64,000 nucleotides of DNA, from the NCBI RefSeq assembly GCF_015477775.1, contig NZ_JADLQO010000021.1:1-64000 (forward strand), read 5' to 3'. The DNA is from Nocardia abscessus. GTDB lineage: Bacteria > Actinomycetota > Actinomycetes > Mycobacteriales > Mycobacteriaceae. The translations under genes were made by a program, and so were the position numbers. Positions 23,733-32,396 of the stretch are shown piece by piece (position 1 is the stretch's first letter; each line of letters begins with the position of its first letter). The notes under the pieces are model-generated. The model searched no databases, was not told where the DNA came from, and worked only from the letters and a program-made list of their open reading frames with translations.

Positions 23733-25169
23733 ATGAGCCGCACACTGTTGCGTGGTGCGCAGGTGATCACCATGGCGCCGGATCGTCCCGACGCCGAGAA
23801 GGTCGACATCCTCATCGAGGGCGACCGGATCATCGAGATCGGTGATCGGCTCGATCCTGTGGGTGCTGACGTCGCCGACTTCGCGGGCCGGATCGTCATT
23901 CCTGGGCTTGTCAACGCTCACCTGCACTCGTGGCAGACGGCGATGCGCTTCGCGGGCGCGGACTGGTCTCTGCCGGAATATCTTGTCCACGCTCACGGAG
24001 TTGCTGCGCGACACTATCGCCCGCAGGACATATATATCGGGACGTTCGCCGGGGCCCTCAACCAGATCGACGGTGGTGTGACGACCATCGGCGATTGGTC
24101 CCACAATTGCGTGACACCGGACCACGCGGACGCGGCGATCGACGCGTTGCAGCAAGCGGGCATCCGAGCGGTGTTGCTGCATGGCACTCCGCACGGTCTG
24201 CGCGATCGGGTGCACGACACCAGGGAGATCGACCGCCTTCTCGGCGGAGCGATCGCCACGAGCGAGTTGCTCTCACTGGGGATGGCCGTGGAGGGCCCGC
24301 AATTGTCGAAACCCGAAGTGGCGGTGACGGATCTACGTGCGGCCGCCGACCGTGGATTGTTGGCGTCGATGCACCAGAGTGCCGGTCCGCCCGGTCCGGG
24401 CTGGCAGGCCGTCAGCGCCGCCGGCTTGTGGGGGCCCTTGACCAACATCGTGCATGGCACGGGTTTGACCACTGCTTGGGTGAAGCTGTTGATCGAGGCC
24501 GGGGTCAGTTTCACAACGACGCCGGAAAACGAACTGGGCCAGGGTCATTGCGCGCGAGTGACCGATCAGCTGCTGGGCATGGGCGCGGCACCGTCGCTGG
24601 GTACCGACACCGAAATCGTCGCGCCGGGGGAAATGTTGGTCGCCGCGCGGCTGGTGTTGGCACGCCAGCGCGGCCTCGCGCATGAGCAGGCGCACGCACA
24701 GACCGGCCTGGGTGCGCCGGTGGTCTCGCTCGGTGTGAAGCAGGCGCTGGCGTGGGCGACCGTTGAGGGTGCGCGCGCGCTGGGCATGGCCGACCGGATC
24801 GGCCGCATCGAGGTGGGCATGCAGGCCGATCTCGTTGTGATCGACGCACGTGCGCTCAACCTGTGGCCGCTCCACGATCCGATTGCCGCGGCGCTGCATG
24901 CCAACGTCGGCAACATCGAAGCGGTCATGATCGCAGGACGCTGGCGCAAACGCCGCCACCAGCTCGTGGACTGTCCTGTGGACGAAATCATGGAGGCATT
25001 GCAACGGTCGGGTGAGCGTTTCGTCGACCGGATCAACGCGACGGGCCGTGTCGCGCGCATTCGACGGCGCGTAGTGGGGCACGTGGTGCGTCGGCAGTTG
25101 CAGCAGCAAGCGCGTGGATTGGCGCACGATGCGCTGACATCGCAGGAAAGCCCGTCACAGGACCGTTGA
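23733..25169 (+). CDS. metal-dependent amidohydrolase/deaminase (TrzN/SsnA-like)
   Basis: 478-aa amidohydrolase of the subtype III (atrazine chlorohydrolase, SAH/guanine deaminase) group. Metal ligands: NAHLH (H63, H65), SMHQS, VHGTGL and LGTDTE. Unlike the enzyme at 9149, this one keeps its His-x-His. The C-terminus (after residue ~425) is extended with a basic, Arg/Gln-rich tail RVARIRRRVVGHVVRRQLQQ, which is unusual. It is transcribed divergently from the hydrolase/monooxygenase operon across 280 bases and probably belongs to the same pathway, hydrolysing an N-heterocycle or amide. Confidence 0.9.
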   Translation: MSRTLLRGAQVITMAPDRPDAEKVDILIEGDRIIEIGDRLDPVGADVADFAGRIVIPGLVNAHLHSWQTAMRFAGADWSLPEYLVHAHGVAARHYRPQDIYIGTFAGALNQIDGGVTTIGDWSHNCVTPDHADAAIDALQQAGIRAVLLHGTPHGLRDRVHDTREIDRLLGGAIATSELLSLGMAVEGPQLSKPEVAVTDLRAAADRGLLASMHQSAGPPGPGWQAVSAAGLWGPLTNIVHGTGLTTAWVKLLIEAGVSFTTTPENELGQGHCARVTDQLLGMGAAPSLGTDTEIVAPGEMLVAARLVLARQRGLAHEQAHAQTGLGAPVVSLGVKQALAWATVEGARALGMADRIGRIEVGMQADLVVIDARALNLWPLHDPIAAALHANVGNIEAVMIAGRWRKRRHQLVDCPVDEIMEALQRSGERFVDRINATGRVARIRRRVVGHVVRRQLQQQARGLAHDALTSQESPSQDR

Positions 25170-25312
25170 GGCTACCTGTCGACCTGGGCGCGTCGAATAC
25201 CGCGGGGCCGGTGTTCAGTAGCGGGGAACGGCACTGCGCCGCAACAGCTCCACCGCGTCGACGCGTTTCCTTCGATCCATATCCGAGTGCAAGGGTCGAG
25301 GTCGCGACGCGT

Positions 25313-26410
25313 CTATTTCGTCAGTCCGAGCAGTGCGGCGGTGAGACCGTAGTCAGGACCGAAATCCTGCATGTTTCCGGTACGGCAGCCGTCGGCTTTC
25401 ATCTGGATTCGCTCGCAGAACAGGCTGACTATTTCACCGTTGAGGGCGGTGAAGAGCATCATTTTTACACGGGCATGTCCGTGCTGTCGGTCGATCACGT
25501 TGTCGATGTTCTGAAACACCATGGGTGTCAGGTCGACAACCTCGGTGAGGCCGTGGGCATTGGCGCGGAGCTGGTCGGTCACGTTCGTCAGTCCGGCCAA
25601 GGTATCCGCCAGCTGGTGCTGGTACTGCCCGAACGTGCCTGAGGTGTTGGCAAGGAAGGCGCTGAGCTGGTCCAGCGTAGCCTGCAGACCGGGTGCCTGC
25701 TCGGCGAGCACCCCGTTCATCTGGGTCACTTTGTCACTGAAATCCCGCACCGCGCGGTCGTTTTCCGCGAGCATCGAGGTGAGTTCGTTCAGTCTGATGA
25801 TGATATTCGAGACCGCGTCCTTGTTGTCGGTGCCGACCTTCAGCGCGCTCGACAGCGCCTGGAGAGTGTCGCGGATCTTCGTGCCGTTTCCCTCGAGGAG
25901 CGGGTGCAGCACTCGGCCCGACAGCGGGCCGGACCCTTCCATCTCGTCGTGCGGCTTCAGCGCGGCGGTGAACTGATCAATGGTTTGGATGAGCGTGTCG
26001 AGCTCGACAGGAGTCTTGGTCCGCGACTTCGGCAGGTGGGCACCGTCGGCGAGCGTCTCGCCATGGGAATAGACGGGCGAGAGCTCGATGTGGCGGTCGG
26101 TGACGATGGACGGCGAGATCAACACAGCCATCGCGTCTTTCGGGATCTTCACTTCGGACTTGATCGACAGATACACCTCGATGAGGGTGCTCTTCACTAC
26201 GATTCTCTCGACCCTGCCGACCTCGAGCCCCAGCACCGTAACGGGATTGCCTACATAGACGCCGGCGATATTGTCGAAGTCGGCAGTGATGCGCGTTGGT
26301 TCATCACCCACGTGCGGCAGCAGCGAGCAGCCGCTCACCGTGAGCGCGGCGACGCCGACGGCGAATGCCTTGACCGCGTTGCACTTTGTCCGGGCAGCGA
26401 ATGTCAGCAT
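25313..26410 (-). CDS. Mce-family lipoprotein (MceE/LprN-like), stand-alone
   Basis: 365-aa secreted substrate-binding protein of the mammalian-cell-entry type. Signal peptide with lipobox VSGC near residue 27, MlaD domain TRITADFDNIAGVYVGNPVTVLGLEVGRV onward (residues ~38-120), then a helical Mce domain with long coiled segments (LDQLSAFLANTSGTFGQYQHQ). Lipobox plus length suit MceE, the lipoprotein member of six-protein Mce complexes importing lipids. No YrbE permeases or other Mce genes are adjacent, so it is an orphan. ATG 26410 has AGGGGATA upstream; the frame is open far beyond but without coding character. Confidence 0.9.
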   Translation of the reverse strand: MLTFAARTKCNAVKAFAVGVAALTVSGCSLLPHVGDEPTRITADFDNIAGVYVGNPVTVLGLEVGRVERIVVKSTLIEVYLSIKSEVKIPKDAMAVLISPSIVTDRHIELSPVYSHGETLADGAHLPKSRTKTPVELDTLIQTIDQFTAALKPHDEMEGSGPLSGRVLHPLLEGNGTKIRDTLQALSSALKVGTDNKDAVSNIIIRLNELTSMLAENDRAVRDFSDKVTQMNGVLAEQAPGLQATLDQLSAFLANTSGTFGQYQHQLADTLAGLTNVTDQLRANAHGLTEVVDLTPMVFQNIDNVIDRQHGHARVKMMLFTALNGEIVSLFCERIQMKADGCRTGNMQDFGPDYGLTAALLGLTK

Positions 26411-26838
26411 GGATATCCCCTGTGGTCTCGCATGATGCGCGACCTCTCTGTCAGACGAATAACGTGGTTTACGATCGTGGGCTGGGCGGGGTTCGGTTGC
26501 GACTCCCGGAAACTGGTCGTCGATACCTATCGCCATGCCGGCCACCCACGGCAACTCATCGCGTCTCAGCGGGCTGCACGACGCTTGGACGGCGCGGGAA
26601 TCAGACGCGCGTAGGACAACGACTCCATCGGAGACCTTCCTTGCATTGTCGCCACCAGTAGGCGCCGGAAGCCCGGCCGCGCCTACGAACCGTCGGCCGG
26701 CGCGGCATTGGCGAAGACGCCGGCCTATCTGGGTGTCGTACGTGCCACTGTACAAGTTTCCGGCAACGATGTGTCCGAAATACGTGAACTGGGTGACAAT
26801 GCTCGCGTCCCCGATAGACGCGCCGGTCGCGGCGCAGC
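26411..26838. other. intergenic gap
   Basis: 428 bases between the Mce lipoprotein and the metallo-hydrolase. Open frames on both strands have no family resemblance and no suitable start sites. The segment next to 26410 presumably carries the promoter of the Mce gene. I see nothing else in it. Confidence 0.5.
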
Positions 26839-27471
26839 TCAGAACCCCCGCTCGATCCAGTGAGCCAGTTGGGGTGCTTCGGTGCCTATGGTGGTGCCGT
26901 CGCCGTGACCGGTGTACACCTGGGTGTCTTCCGGTAGGGCCAACAGTCGCTGCTGTATCGAACCGATGATGGTGGGGAAATCGGAGAAGGAGCGGCCGGT
27001 CGCGCCTGGCCCGCCTGAGAAAAGTGTGTCTCCGGAGAACAGGGCTTTGGCCTCGGGCAGGTGCAGGCAGATGGAGCCTGGTGAGTGTCCGGGAGTGTGG
27101 ATTACCTCGACGGTGGTCCCAGCGATCGCGATACGTAGCGAGTCGGTGGCAGCCCAGTAGCGCTGTCCCGGGTGGCTCATGTCCCAGAGGGTTTGGTCTG
27201 CGGGATGTAACAGCACTGGTGTGTAGAGTTTTTCGCCGAGCTGGGGGGCGAAGGTGATGTGATCGTTGTGGCCGTGGGTGCAGATGACCGCGACGACGTT
27301 GCGGTTGCCGACTGTTTGGATGATCGCTTCGGCATCGTGGGCGGCGTCGACGACGATGACCTCTTCGTTGTCGCCGATCACCCACACGTTGTTGTCGACT
27401 TCCCACACACCGCCGTCGAGTTCGAAGGTGCCGCTGGTCACCACGCGGTCGATGCGGAGCCCCCCGCTCAC
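26839..27471 (-). CDS. metallo-beta-lactamase-fold hydrolase linked to mycothiol dehydrogenase
   Basis: 210-aa MBL-fold hydrolase: zinc motif THGHNDH, further ligands in HTPGHSPG, SGDTLF and GHGDGT. This glyoxalase-II-like subgroup sits directly behind mscR in mycobacteria (Rv2260 beside Rv2259), and the same arrangement is seen here, with an ATGA overlap. By context it would hydrolyse S-formylmycothiol to formate and mycothiol, completing formaldehyde oxidation; the pairing is known, the reaction is an inference for this protein. Confidence 0.88.
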   Translation of the reverse strand: MSGGLRIDRVVTSGTFELDGGVWEVDNNVWVIGDNEEVIVVDAAHDAEAIIQTVGNRNVVAVICTHGHNDHITFAPQLGEKLYTPVLLHPADQTLWDMSHPGQRYWAATDSLRIAIAGTTVEVIHTPGHSPGSICLHLPEAKALFSGDTLFSGGPGATGRSFSDFPTIIGSIQQRLLALPEDTQVYTGHGDGTTIGTEAPQLAHWIERGF

Positions 27472-28553
27472 AGGATGACCACTGAGCGGAGCACGTCACC
27501 GGTGTGCATCCTCTGGAAGGCCGCCTCGACCCGGTCGATCTTGATGCGCTCGGTGACGAACTTTTCCAACGGTAGCCTGCCTTGCTGGTAGAGGTCTACC
27601 AGGACCGGAAAGTCTCGTTCGGGTAGGCAGTCGCCGTACCAGGACGACTTCAACGCGCCACCGTGGGAGAACAAGTCCAGCAGCGGCATATCGAGCCGCA
27701 TGTCGGGGCTCGGTACACCGACGAGTACCACGGTGCCGGCCAAGTCGCGGGCATAGAATGCCTGCTTCCACGTGTCGGGGCGACCGACCGCATCGATGAC
27801 GACATCGGTGCCGTACCCGTCGGTGAGTTCCTGCACGGCGGCGACTACGTCGACGTGGGAAGCGTCAACGGTGTGTGTGGCGCCCAGATCCCTGGCCCAG
27901 GCGAGCTTTTGTCGATCGCGGTCCACGGCGATGATCTTCGATGCGCCGGCCAGACGTGAACCCATGATCGCGGCGTCGCCGACACCGCCGCAACCGATGA
28001 CTGTGACGGAATCGCCACGGCCTACGTTGCCCGTGTTCACCGCGGCACCCAATCCCGCCATCACGCCGCAACCGAGCAGTCCGACGACGGCAGGTTCGGC
28101 GGTGGGGTCGACTTTCGTACATTGCCCGGCGTGTACCAGCGTCTTCTGCGCGAACGCCCCGATACCGAGCGCCGGCGTGAGCTTCGTGCCGTCCTCGAGT
28201 GTCATGGGCTGGCTGGCGTTGAATGCGCTGAAGCAGTATTGGGGACGGCCGCGTTTGCAGGCGCGGCATCGACCGCACACTGCCCGCCAGTTCAAGATGA
28301 CGAAGTCGCCGGGTTTCACCGAATCCACGTCAGCACCGACGGTTTCGACGGTGCCGGCGGCTTCGTGTCCGAGCAGGAACGGGAACTCATCGTTGATCCC
28401 GCCCTCCCGGTAGCTCAGATCTGTATGGCACACCCCGCACGCGGCGATCACGACGACGACCTCGTCGGCGCCCGGGTCGGGAATGATGATGTCGGTGAGC
28501 TCGACAGGAGCTCCTTTCGCACGAGCGATTACGCCGCGCACCTTCTGGGGCAT
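27468..28553 (-). CDS. mscR: mycothiol-dependent formaldehyde dehydrogenase / nitrosomycothiol reductase
   Basis: 361-aa class III-like zinc dehydrogenase, the length of mycobacterial MscR. Catalytic zinc site CGVCHTDL and GHEAAG, structural zinc CGRCRACKRGRPQYC, nucleotide motif GCGGVGDAA. It oxidises S-hydroxymethylmycothiol, formed spontaneously from formaldehyde and mycothiol, with NAD+; it also reduces S-nitrosomycothiol. ATG 28553 has AAGGAA upstream. Lying between a P450 electron-transfer set and the MBL hydrolase, its job here is probably to remove formaldehyde made by P450 demethylation. Confidence 0.92.
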   Translation of the reverse strand: MPQKVRGVIARAKGAPVELTDIIIPDPGADEVVVVIAACGVCHTDLSYREGGINDEFPFLLGHEAAGTVETVGADVDSVKPGDFVILNWRAVCGRCRACKRGRPQYCFSAFNASQPMTLEDGTKLTPALGIGAFAQKTLVHAGQCTKVDPTAEPAVVGLLGCGVMAGLGAAVNTGNVGRGDSVTVIGCGGVGDAAIMGSRLAGASKIIAVDRDRQKLAWARDLGATHTVDASHVDVVAAVQELTDGYGTDVVIDAVGRPDTWKQAFYARDLAGTVVLVGVPSPDMRLDMPLLDLFSHGGALKSSWYGDCLPERDFPVLVDLYQQGRLPLEKFVTERIKIDRVEAAFQRMHTGDVLRSVVIL

Positions 28554-28622
28554 TTGGTTCCTTTTCTTCACGGAGCTGGTAAGCATGCGCCGGTCGACGA
28601 GCCACCGGGACTCATCCGGCAC

Positions 28623-28742
28623 TCATCGGGTGGCGCCGGACAGTGTCATCAGATACGCGAGGACGAGCAGAGCTGTGATGACGGGCGCCCCCGACCCACC
28701 GGAAGGCGCTGAGAGACAACCCGGCGTGCGAGGCCAGCTCAT
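28623..28742 (-). CDS. possible 39-aa single-span membrane peptide
   Basis: Short frame in the 219-base gap between the ferredoxin reductase and mscR. It has AGGAAGGG at a proper distance before ATG, and its second half (VITALLVLAYLMTLSG) would form one membrane helix. No family is recognised, and composition alone cannot prove expression; it may be chance. Confidence 0.3.
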   Translation of the reverse strand: MSWPRTPGCLSAPSGGSGAPVITALLVLAYLMTLSGATR

Positions 28743-28772
28743 GCTGCCCTTCCTGGATGCGCTGCCGCAGGG

Positions 28773-29903
28773 CTATACGCAGCCGGCCATCTTCCTCAAT
28801 GCGGCGACGGATTTCCGGATCCCGTAGGCGACAACCGTCGGCCGCCTGTCGGCCTGTTTCCAGGTGAGCAGAGCGGCTCCGTCCGCGATGCTGCCCTCTA
28901 CACTGGTCGGTTCGCCGACGAGTGGCAGCGGCCCAACGATTTTGATAGAAACCCCCAGGATTTCGGTCCAGAAGTAGTCGTCGGTGGCGTACGTGGAAGC
29001 TGCGAGCCCGAGGGCCGAGGCGGCGGCGACCTTGCCTTGTGCGACAGCGTTGGACCAGAACGGGGCCCGTAGGCCGTCGCGGATCGAGTAGGCGACGTCG
29101 CCGGCCGCGTAGACCCCGGCGATTGCTGTCGCACACAAGTGATCGATACCGATGCCGCGTTCGTCGGCTACGCCGGAACCATCGAGCCACGACGTATTCG
29201 GTACCTCCCCGGCGCAGGTGACCACGAGGTCGGCGGTCGATTCCGATCCATCGCCGAGAATGACACCGCAGACCGGATCGCCTGTGAGCGTGACCAACCG
29301 GGGAGTCTGCACTATCCGCACGCCGTGTTGTTCGGCCCGTGCGCATACGGCGTCGGAGAGGAAAGGTCCGAGGATGCGCCGCAACGGAGGGGCGACATCG
29401 ATCACGGTGACCGCGATGCCGCGAGCGACGCAAGCGCTGGCGACCTCCATTCCCAGGAATCCCGCGCCGACCACGATCGCCGAGGTGGCGGTCGAGAGCC
29501 TGGCTCGCAACGTCCGCGCGTCCTCGAGTGTCCGAAGGACCAGTTCGCCGGTCTGTCCACCGGTGGCCAGCCGCCGTGCGTCGGCGCCGGTTGCGGCGAT
29601 GAGCGCGTCAAATGCGAGGGTGCGGCCGGTTGCTGTGGTGATTGTGCGGGAGTCGAAATCGGTGGTGACGGCGGCTTCGCGGAGGAGATCTACCTTTAGG
29701 TCGTCAAGCCGATACGGCAGAGAGCCCTCCGAATCCGGGTCGTGCAGAACCGCCTTCGACAATGGTGGTCGCGAGTAGCCGCCGAGTTCGTCGGCGCCGA
29801 TGATGGTCAGTCGACCGGTGTGTCCCAGGGTGCGCAATTCACGCGCCGCGGTGACCCCGGCGATGGACTCGCCGACGACGACGATCGAACGGGGGGAGGT
29901 CAT
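28773..29903 (-). CDS. FAD-dependent ferredoxin reductase (P450 electron transfer)
   Basis: 376-aa two-dinucleotide-fold reductase of the putidaredoxin reductase/rhodocoxin reductase type. FAD motif VVGESIAGVTAARELR at the N-terminus (third glycine of GxGxxG is kept, the first positions are G-E-S), NAD motif VVGAGFLGMEVASA near residue 145 and the second FAD motif YAAGDVAY near 275. It passes electrons from NADH to the neighbouring ferredoxin. The gene overlaps the ferredoxin stop (29900-29903, ATGA). Confidence 0.9.
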   Translation of the reverse strand: MTSPRSIVVVGESIAGVTAARELRTLGHTGRLTIIGADELGGYSRPPLSKAVLHDPDSEGSLPYRLDDLKVDLLREAAVTTDFDSRTITTATGRTLAFDALIAATGADARRLATGGQTGELVLRTLEDARTLRARLSTATSAIVVGAGFLGMEVASACVARGIAVTVIDVAPPLRRILGPFLSDAVCARAEQHGVRIVQTPRLVTLTGDPVCGVILGDGSESTADLVVTCAGEVPNTSWLDGSGVADERGIGIDHLCATAIAGVYAAGDVAYSIRDGLRAPFWSNAVAQGKVAAASALGLAASTYATDDYFWTEILGVSIKIVGPLPLVGEPTSVEGSIADGAALLTWKQADRRPTVVAYGIRKSVAALRKMAGCV

Positions 29904-30097
29904 GACTGCTCTCGCAGGATCGCTACCGGGCAGGAACTGATGGCTGAGCGCGCGGCGGTGACGTGCTCCTCGGGGACGTCCCCGCCCTCGAATCGGTAAG
30001 TCAATTCGCCTGCGTCATCGAGCTCGAACACTGCGGGGGCCTGCTCGGCGCACATGCCATGGCCTTCGCAGCGAAGGTAGTCGACGGAGATCTTCAT
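29900..30097 (-). CDS. small P450-type ferredoxin (3Fe-4S/4Fe-4S)
   Basis: 65-aa ferredoxin with cysteines in CEGHGMC and SCPVAIL. The spacing, with His/Met where a fourth Cys would be, is typical of actinobacterial [3Fe-4S] ferredoxins serving P450s. It starts 13 bases after the P450 stop and overlaps the reductase gene, so the electron chain reductase, ferredoxin and P450 is encoded as a unit. Confidence 0.92.
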   Translation of the reverse strand: MKISVDYLRCEGHGMCAEQAPAVFELDDAGELTYRFEGGDVPEEHVTAARSAISSCPVAILREQS

Positions 30098-30110
30098 TGC
30101 GATTCGTCCT

Positions 30111-31295
30111 TCAGGCGGGAATGAGTTGCAGGGGAAGGTTTTCGAAGCGGTGGATGATGTTGTTCATCGCCCACTGCGGTCGTCCGGTGATCTCGATGCG
30201 TTCCACGCGTTCGAGCAGTGCGGCGAGGATGGCCTGGGTTTCCAGCCGGGCCAGGCCCTGGCCTGCGCAGCCGTGGGTGCCGTGTCCGAAGCCCAGTTGG
30301 CGGGATGCGTCGCGGCGGATGTCGAAAGTGTCGGGAGAATCCCACTCGAGTGGATCCCGATTCGCGGAGGAATACATCACCACCACCCGTGCGCCCTCCG
30401 GAATGGTGACGCCCGCCAGTGCGACGTCACGAATTGTCCTGCGAGAGAACGCGCGCAGCGGTGATTCGTAACGCACCACTTCATTGACCGCATTGGCGAT
30501 CATCGTGGGGTCGGACCGCAGTAGCTGCCACTGGTGCGGATGGGCGGCGAACAGGTACAGGGCGCTGGAGATCGCGCTGATCGTGGTGTCCAGTGAGGGT
30601 GCGAGAAAGTCGATCATCATGGCCGGGCACTCGTTGTGCGCGATCTTGCCTTCATCGGCGGCTTGGAGGATCTCCGCACCCGCGCTGCCGGGCAGCAGCT
30701 GCCGGTCGCGAGCAAGGCGGCGGGTAAACCGCATCATCTCCATGCCGGCCGGAGCGGTTCGGATCGATTGGTTGTTGATCGGCCCGAGGGAGTCGAAAGT
30801 GGCTCCAGCCCAACGCAACAAGTTCTCGCGGCCGTGCTGTGGCCATCCGATCAAATCGGGTACGACCGACATCGGCAGCGTGGTAGCCAATTCGACGCCG
30901 TCGATCTGGCCACGTGCTACAGCAGCTTCGACGGCCGTGACCGCTTGCCGGTCGACCGTCTCGCGCATCGAGCGCAATGCCTTGGGTGTCAACCGTCGAC
31001 CCAGTAACGCACGCCGCCGACTGTGGTCTTCGCCATCGCTGTTGAGGGTGGTGCCACGCGAAAGGCGGTTGGCGACAGGATTCAGTCCGACGCCCTCGCC
31101 GGAGATGAACGTGTCGTCATCGAGTAGGACAGCCTTGCACTCGGCATAGCGCGGTAGCGCGTACGCCCGCTGCCTTGCCAACCACACGACCGGACCCAAC
31201 TCGCGCATCCGGGCGTAGTGCGGATACGGGTCCGTGATCGCCTGCCGCGAGTACAGGTCCGGCTGGTAAACGGGGACACCAGCAGTCTTACGCAT
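30111..31295 (-). CDS. cytochrome P450
   Basis: 394-aa class I bacterial P450. I-helix FLAPSLDTTISAI (Asp-Thr pair present, but the usual Gly of AGxDT is Ser), ExxR in NEVVR, and heme-binding FGHGTHGCAGQGLARLE with the axial Cys. First gene of an operon continuing with its ferredoxin, reductase and mycothiol formaldehyde-detoxification genes. That company suggests oxidative O- or N-demethylation, perhaps of a methoxy-aromatic, with formaldehyde as by-product. Regulated probably by the divergent TetR at 31529 through the palindrome at 31432-31448. Confidence 0.92.
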   Translation of the reverse strand: MRKTAGVPVYQPDLYSRQAITDPYPHYARMRELGPVVWLARQRAYALPRYAECKAVLLDDDTFISGEGVGLNPVANRLSRGTTLNSDGEDHSRRRALLGRRLTPKALRSMRETVDRQAVTAVEAAVARGQIDGVELATTLPMSVVPDLIGWPQHGRENLLRWAGATFDSLGPINNQSIRTAPAGMEMMRFTRRLARDRQLLPGSAGAEILQAADEGKIAHNECPAMMIDFLAPSLDTTISAISSALYLFAAHPHQWQLLRSDPTMIANAVNEVVRYESPLRAFSRRTIRDVALAGVTIPEGARVVVMYSSANRDPLEWDSPDTFDIRRDASRQLGFGHGTHGCAGQGLARLETQAILAALLERVERIEITGRPQWAMNNIIHRFENLPLQLIPA

Positions 31296-31417
31296 CGCAA
31301 CTCCTCAACACCAACGTTCGTCCGTCGTTGGCTCATCACCGGATCGCCCCGGCCGAATGCCGCCTCGAACTGGATTCGAGCTACTGGATCGTCGGGCCGA
31401 TCTGTGGCCTGCATCTC

Positions 31418-31448
31418 AGGCTAGCCATTTGATTGACTATGTGTCAAT
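31418..31448 (-). promoter_or_regulatory. P450-operon promoter with overlapping palindromic operator
   Basis: ATTGACTATGTGTCAAT (31432-31448) is a perfect inverted repeat with 6-base arms and a 5-base centre. On the minus strand its arm supplies TTGACA (31447-31442), followed after 18 bases by TAGCCT (31423-31418), a good actinobacterial -10. A protein bound to the palindrome would cover the -35 of the P450 promoter. The divergent TetR gene is the natural source of that protein. Confidence 0.6.
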
Positions 31449-31528
31449 GACATGGGATCAACTTGTATTTACCACGGTGGCGGCCCAGTATCGGAGTAGG
31501 CGATCGGCAGGCGACAGGAGGGACACCG

Positions 31529-32194
31529 ATGACCGCGACAACCGGGAAGGGACGGACGACCATGCGTGCTGCGCAGGCCGCCGAGACCCGCCAGCGCCTC
31601 ATCGACGCCGCAGTCGCAGTGTTCTCCGAACACAGCTACGACGAGGTGGCCGTGGCTGACATCGCAAAAGCCGCCGGGGTGGCCCATGGGCTGCTGTTCC
31701 ATTACTTCGGCAACAAGCGTGGCATCTATCTGGCGGCCTTGCGGGATGCCTCCGACCGGATCGTGCGAGTTCAGGGGCTCAATCCCGAGCTTCCGGTCGT
31801 CCAGCAGATCCGCGCGGGGTTCCGCGCTCACCTCAGCTATCTCGCCGCACACCGTGGGCTGGCGCTGCGGTTGGTTCTTGGCGGAAGAAGCGCTGATGCC
31901 GAGGCGTTCGAGGCTTTCGAAGCGGGCCGATGGCAGACGATCCAGGGGTGGACCACCCTGCTGGGACTCGACCCTCAGGTCCCCGCCTTGCGCATGATGA
32001 TGCGGTCGGCCGCGGGTGCGATCGATGAGGCGACCCTCTACTGGCTGCAGAACGGAGAACCGTTCGATGTCGAATCCATGATCGACGCCCTGATCCCGAT
32101 GGTGGTCGCCGGGTTGCGTGCCGCCGCCCAACTCGATCCTGCCCTCGATGTGGACACCGCCACGCGAGCATTGCTGGATAGTCGCAGGCGGTGA
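31529..32194 (+). CDS. TetR-family regulator of the P450 module
   Basis: 221-aa TetR regulator. HTH: AAETRQRLIDAAVAVFSEHSY, then DEVAVADIAKAAGVAHGLLFHYFGNKRGIYLAAL. The frame opens at 31463, but ATG 31529 has AGGAGGG at ideal distance. It is divergent from the P450 operon, with a perfect palindrome between them, so repression of the P450 operon and of itself is likely. Inducer unknown, probably the methylated substrate. Confidence 0.9.
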   Translation: MTATTGKGRTTMRAAQAAETRQRLIDAAVAVFSEHSYDEVAVADIAKAAGVAHGLLFHYFGNKRGIYLAALRDASDRIVRVQGLNPELPVVQQIRAGFRAHLSYLAAHRGLALRLVLGGRSADAEAFEAFEAGRWQTIQGWTTLLGLDPQVPALRMMMRSAAGAIDEATLYWLQNGEPFDVESMIDALIPMVVAGLRAAAQLDPALDVDTATRALLDSRRR

Positions 32195-32396
32195 AGGTGC
32201 ACCAGTGCGGTGCAGAACCCTTCGTCGGGTATACGGGTTCACGGCGTTTGCGGATTCCTCGGTGACACCTCGGCTACCTATCTCGCCGCTACGCAGAGCC
32301 AGCGTTGATACCGTGCGGATTTCCCTGGTGAGATCGATCTGATCGGTGTCGGCCCAGGCCGCTGCCACCCCGAAGCGGCCCCCAACCCATGACGGT

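Noticed and set aside
26411..27499. Upstream extension of the Mce lipoprotein frame to about 728 codons
   Set aside because: The extension runs antisense or out of frame through the metallo-hydrolase gene and lacks coding character; the lipoprotein signal peptide starts at 26410.
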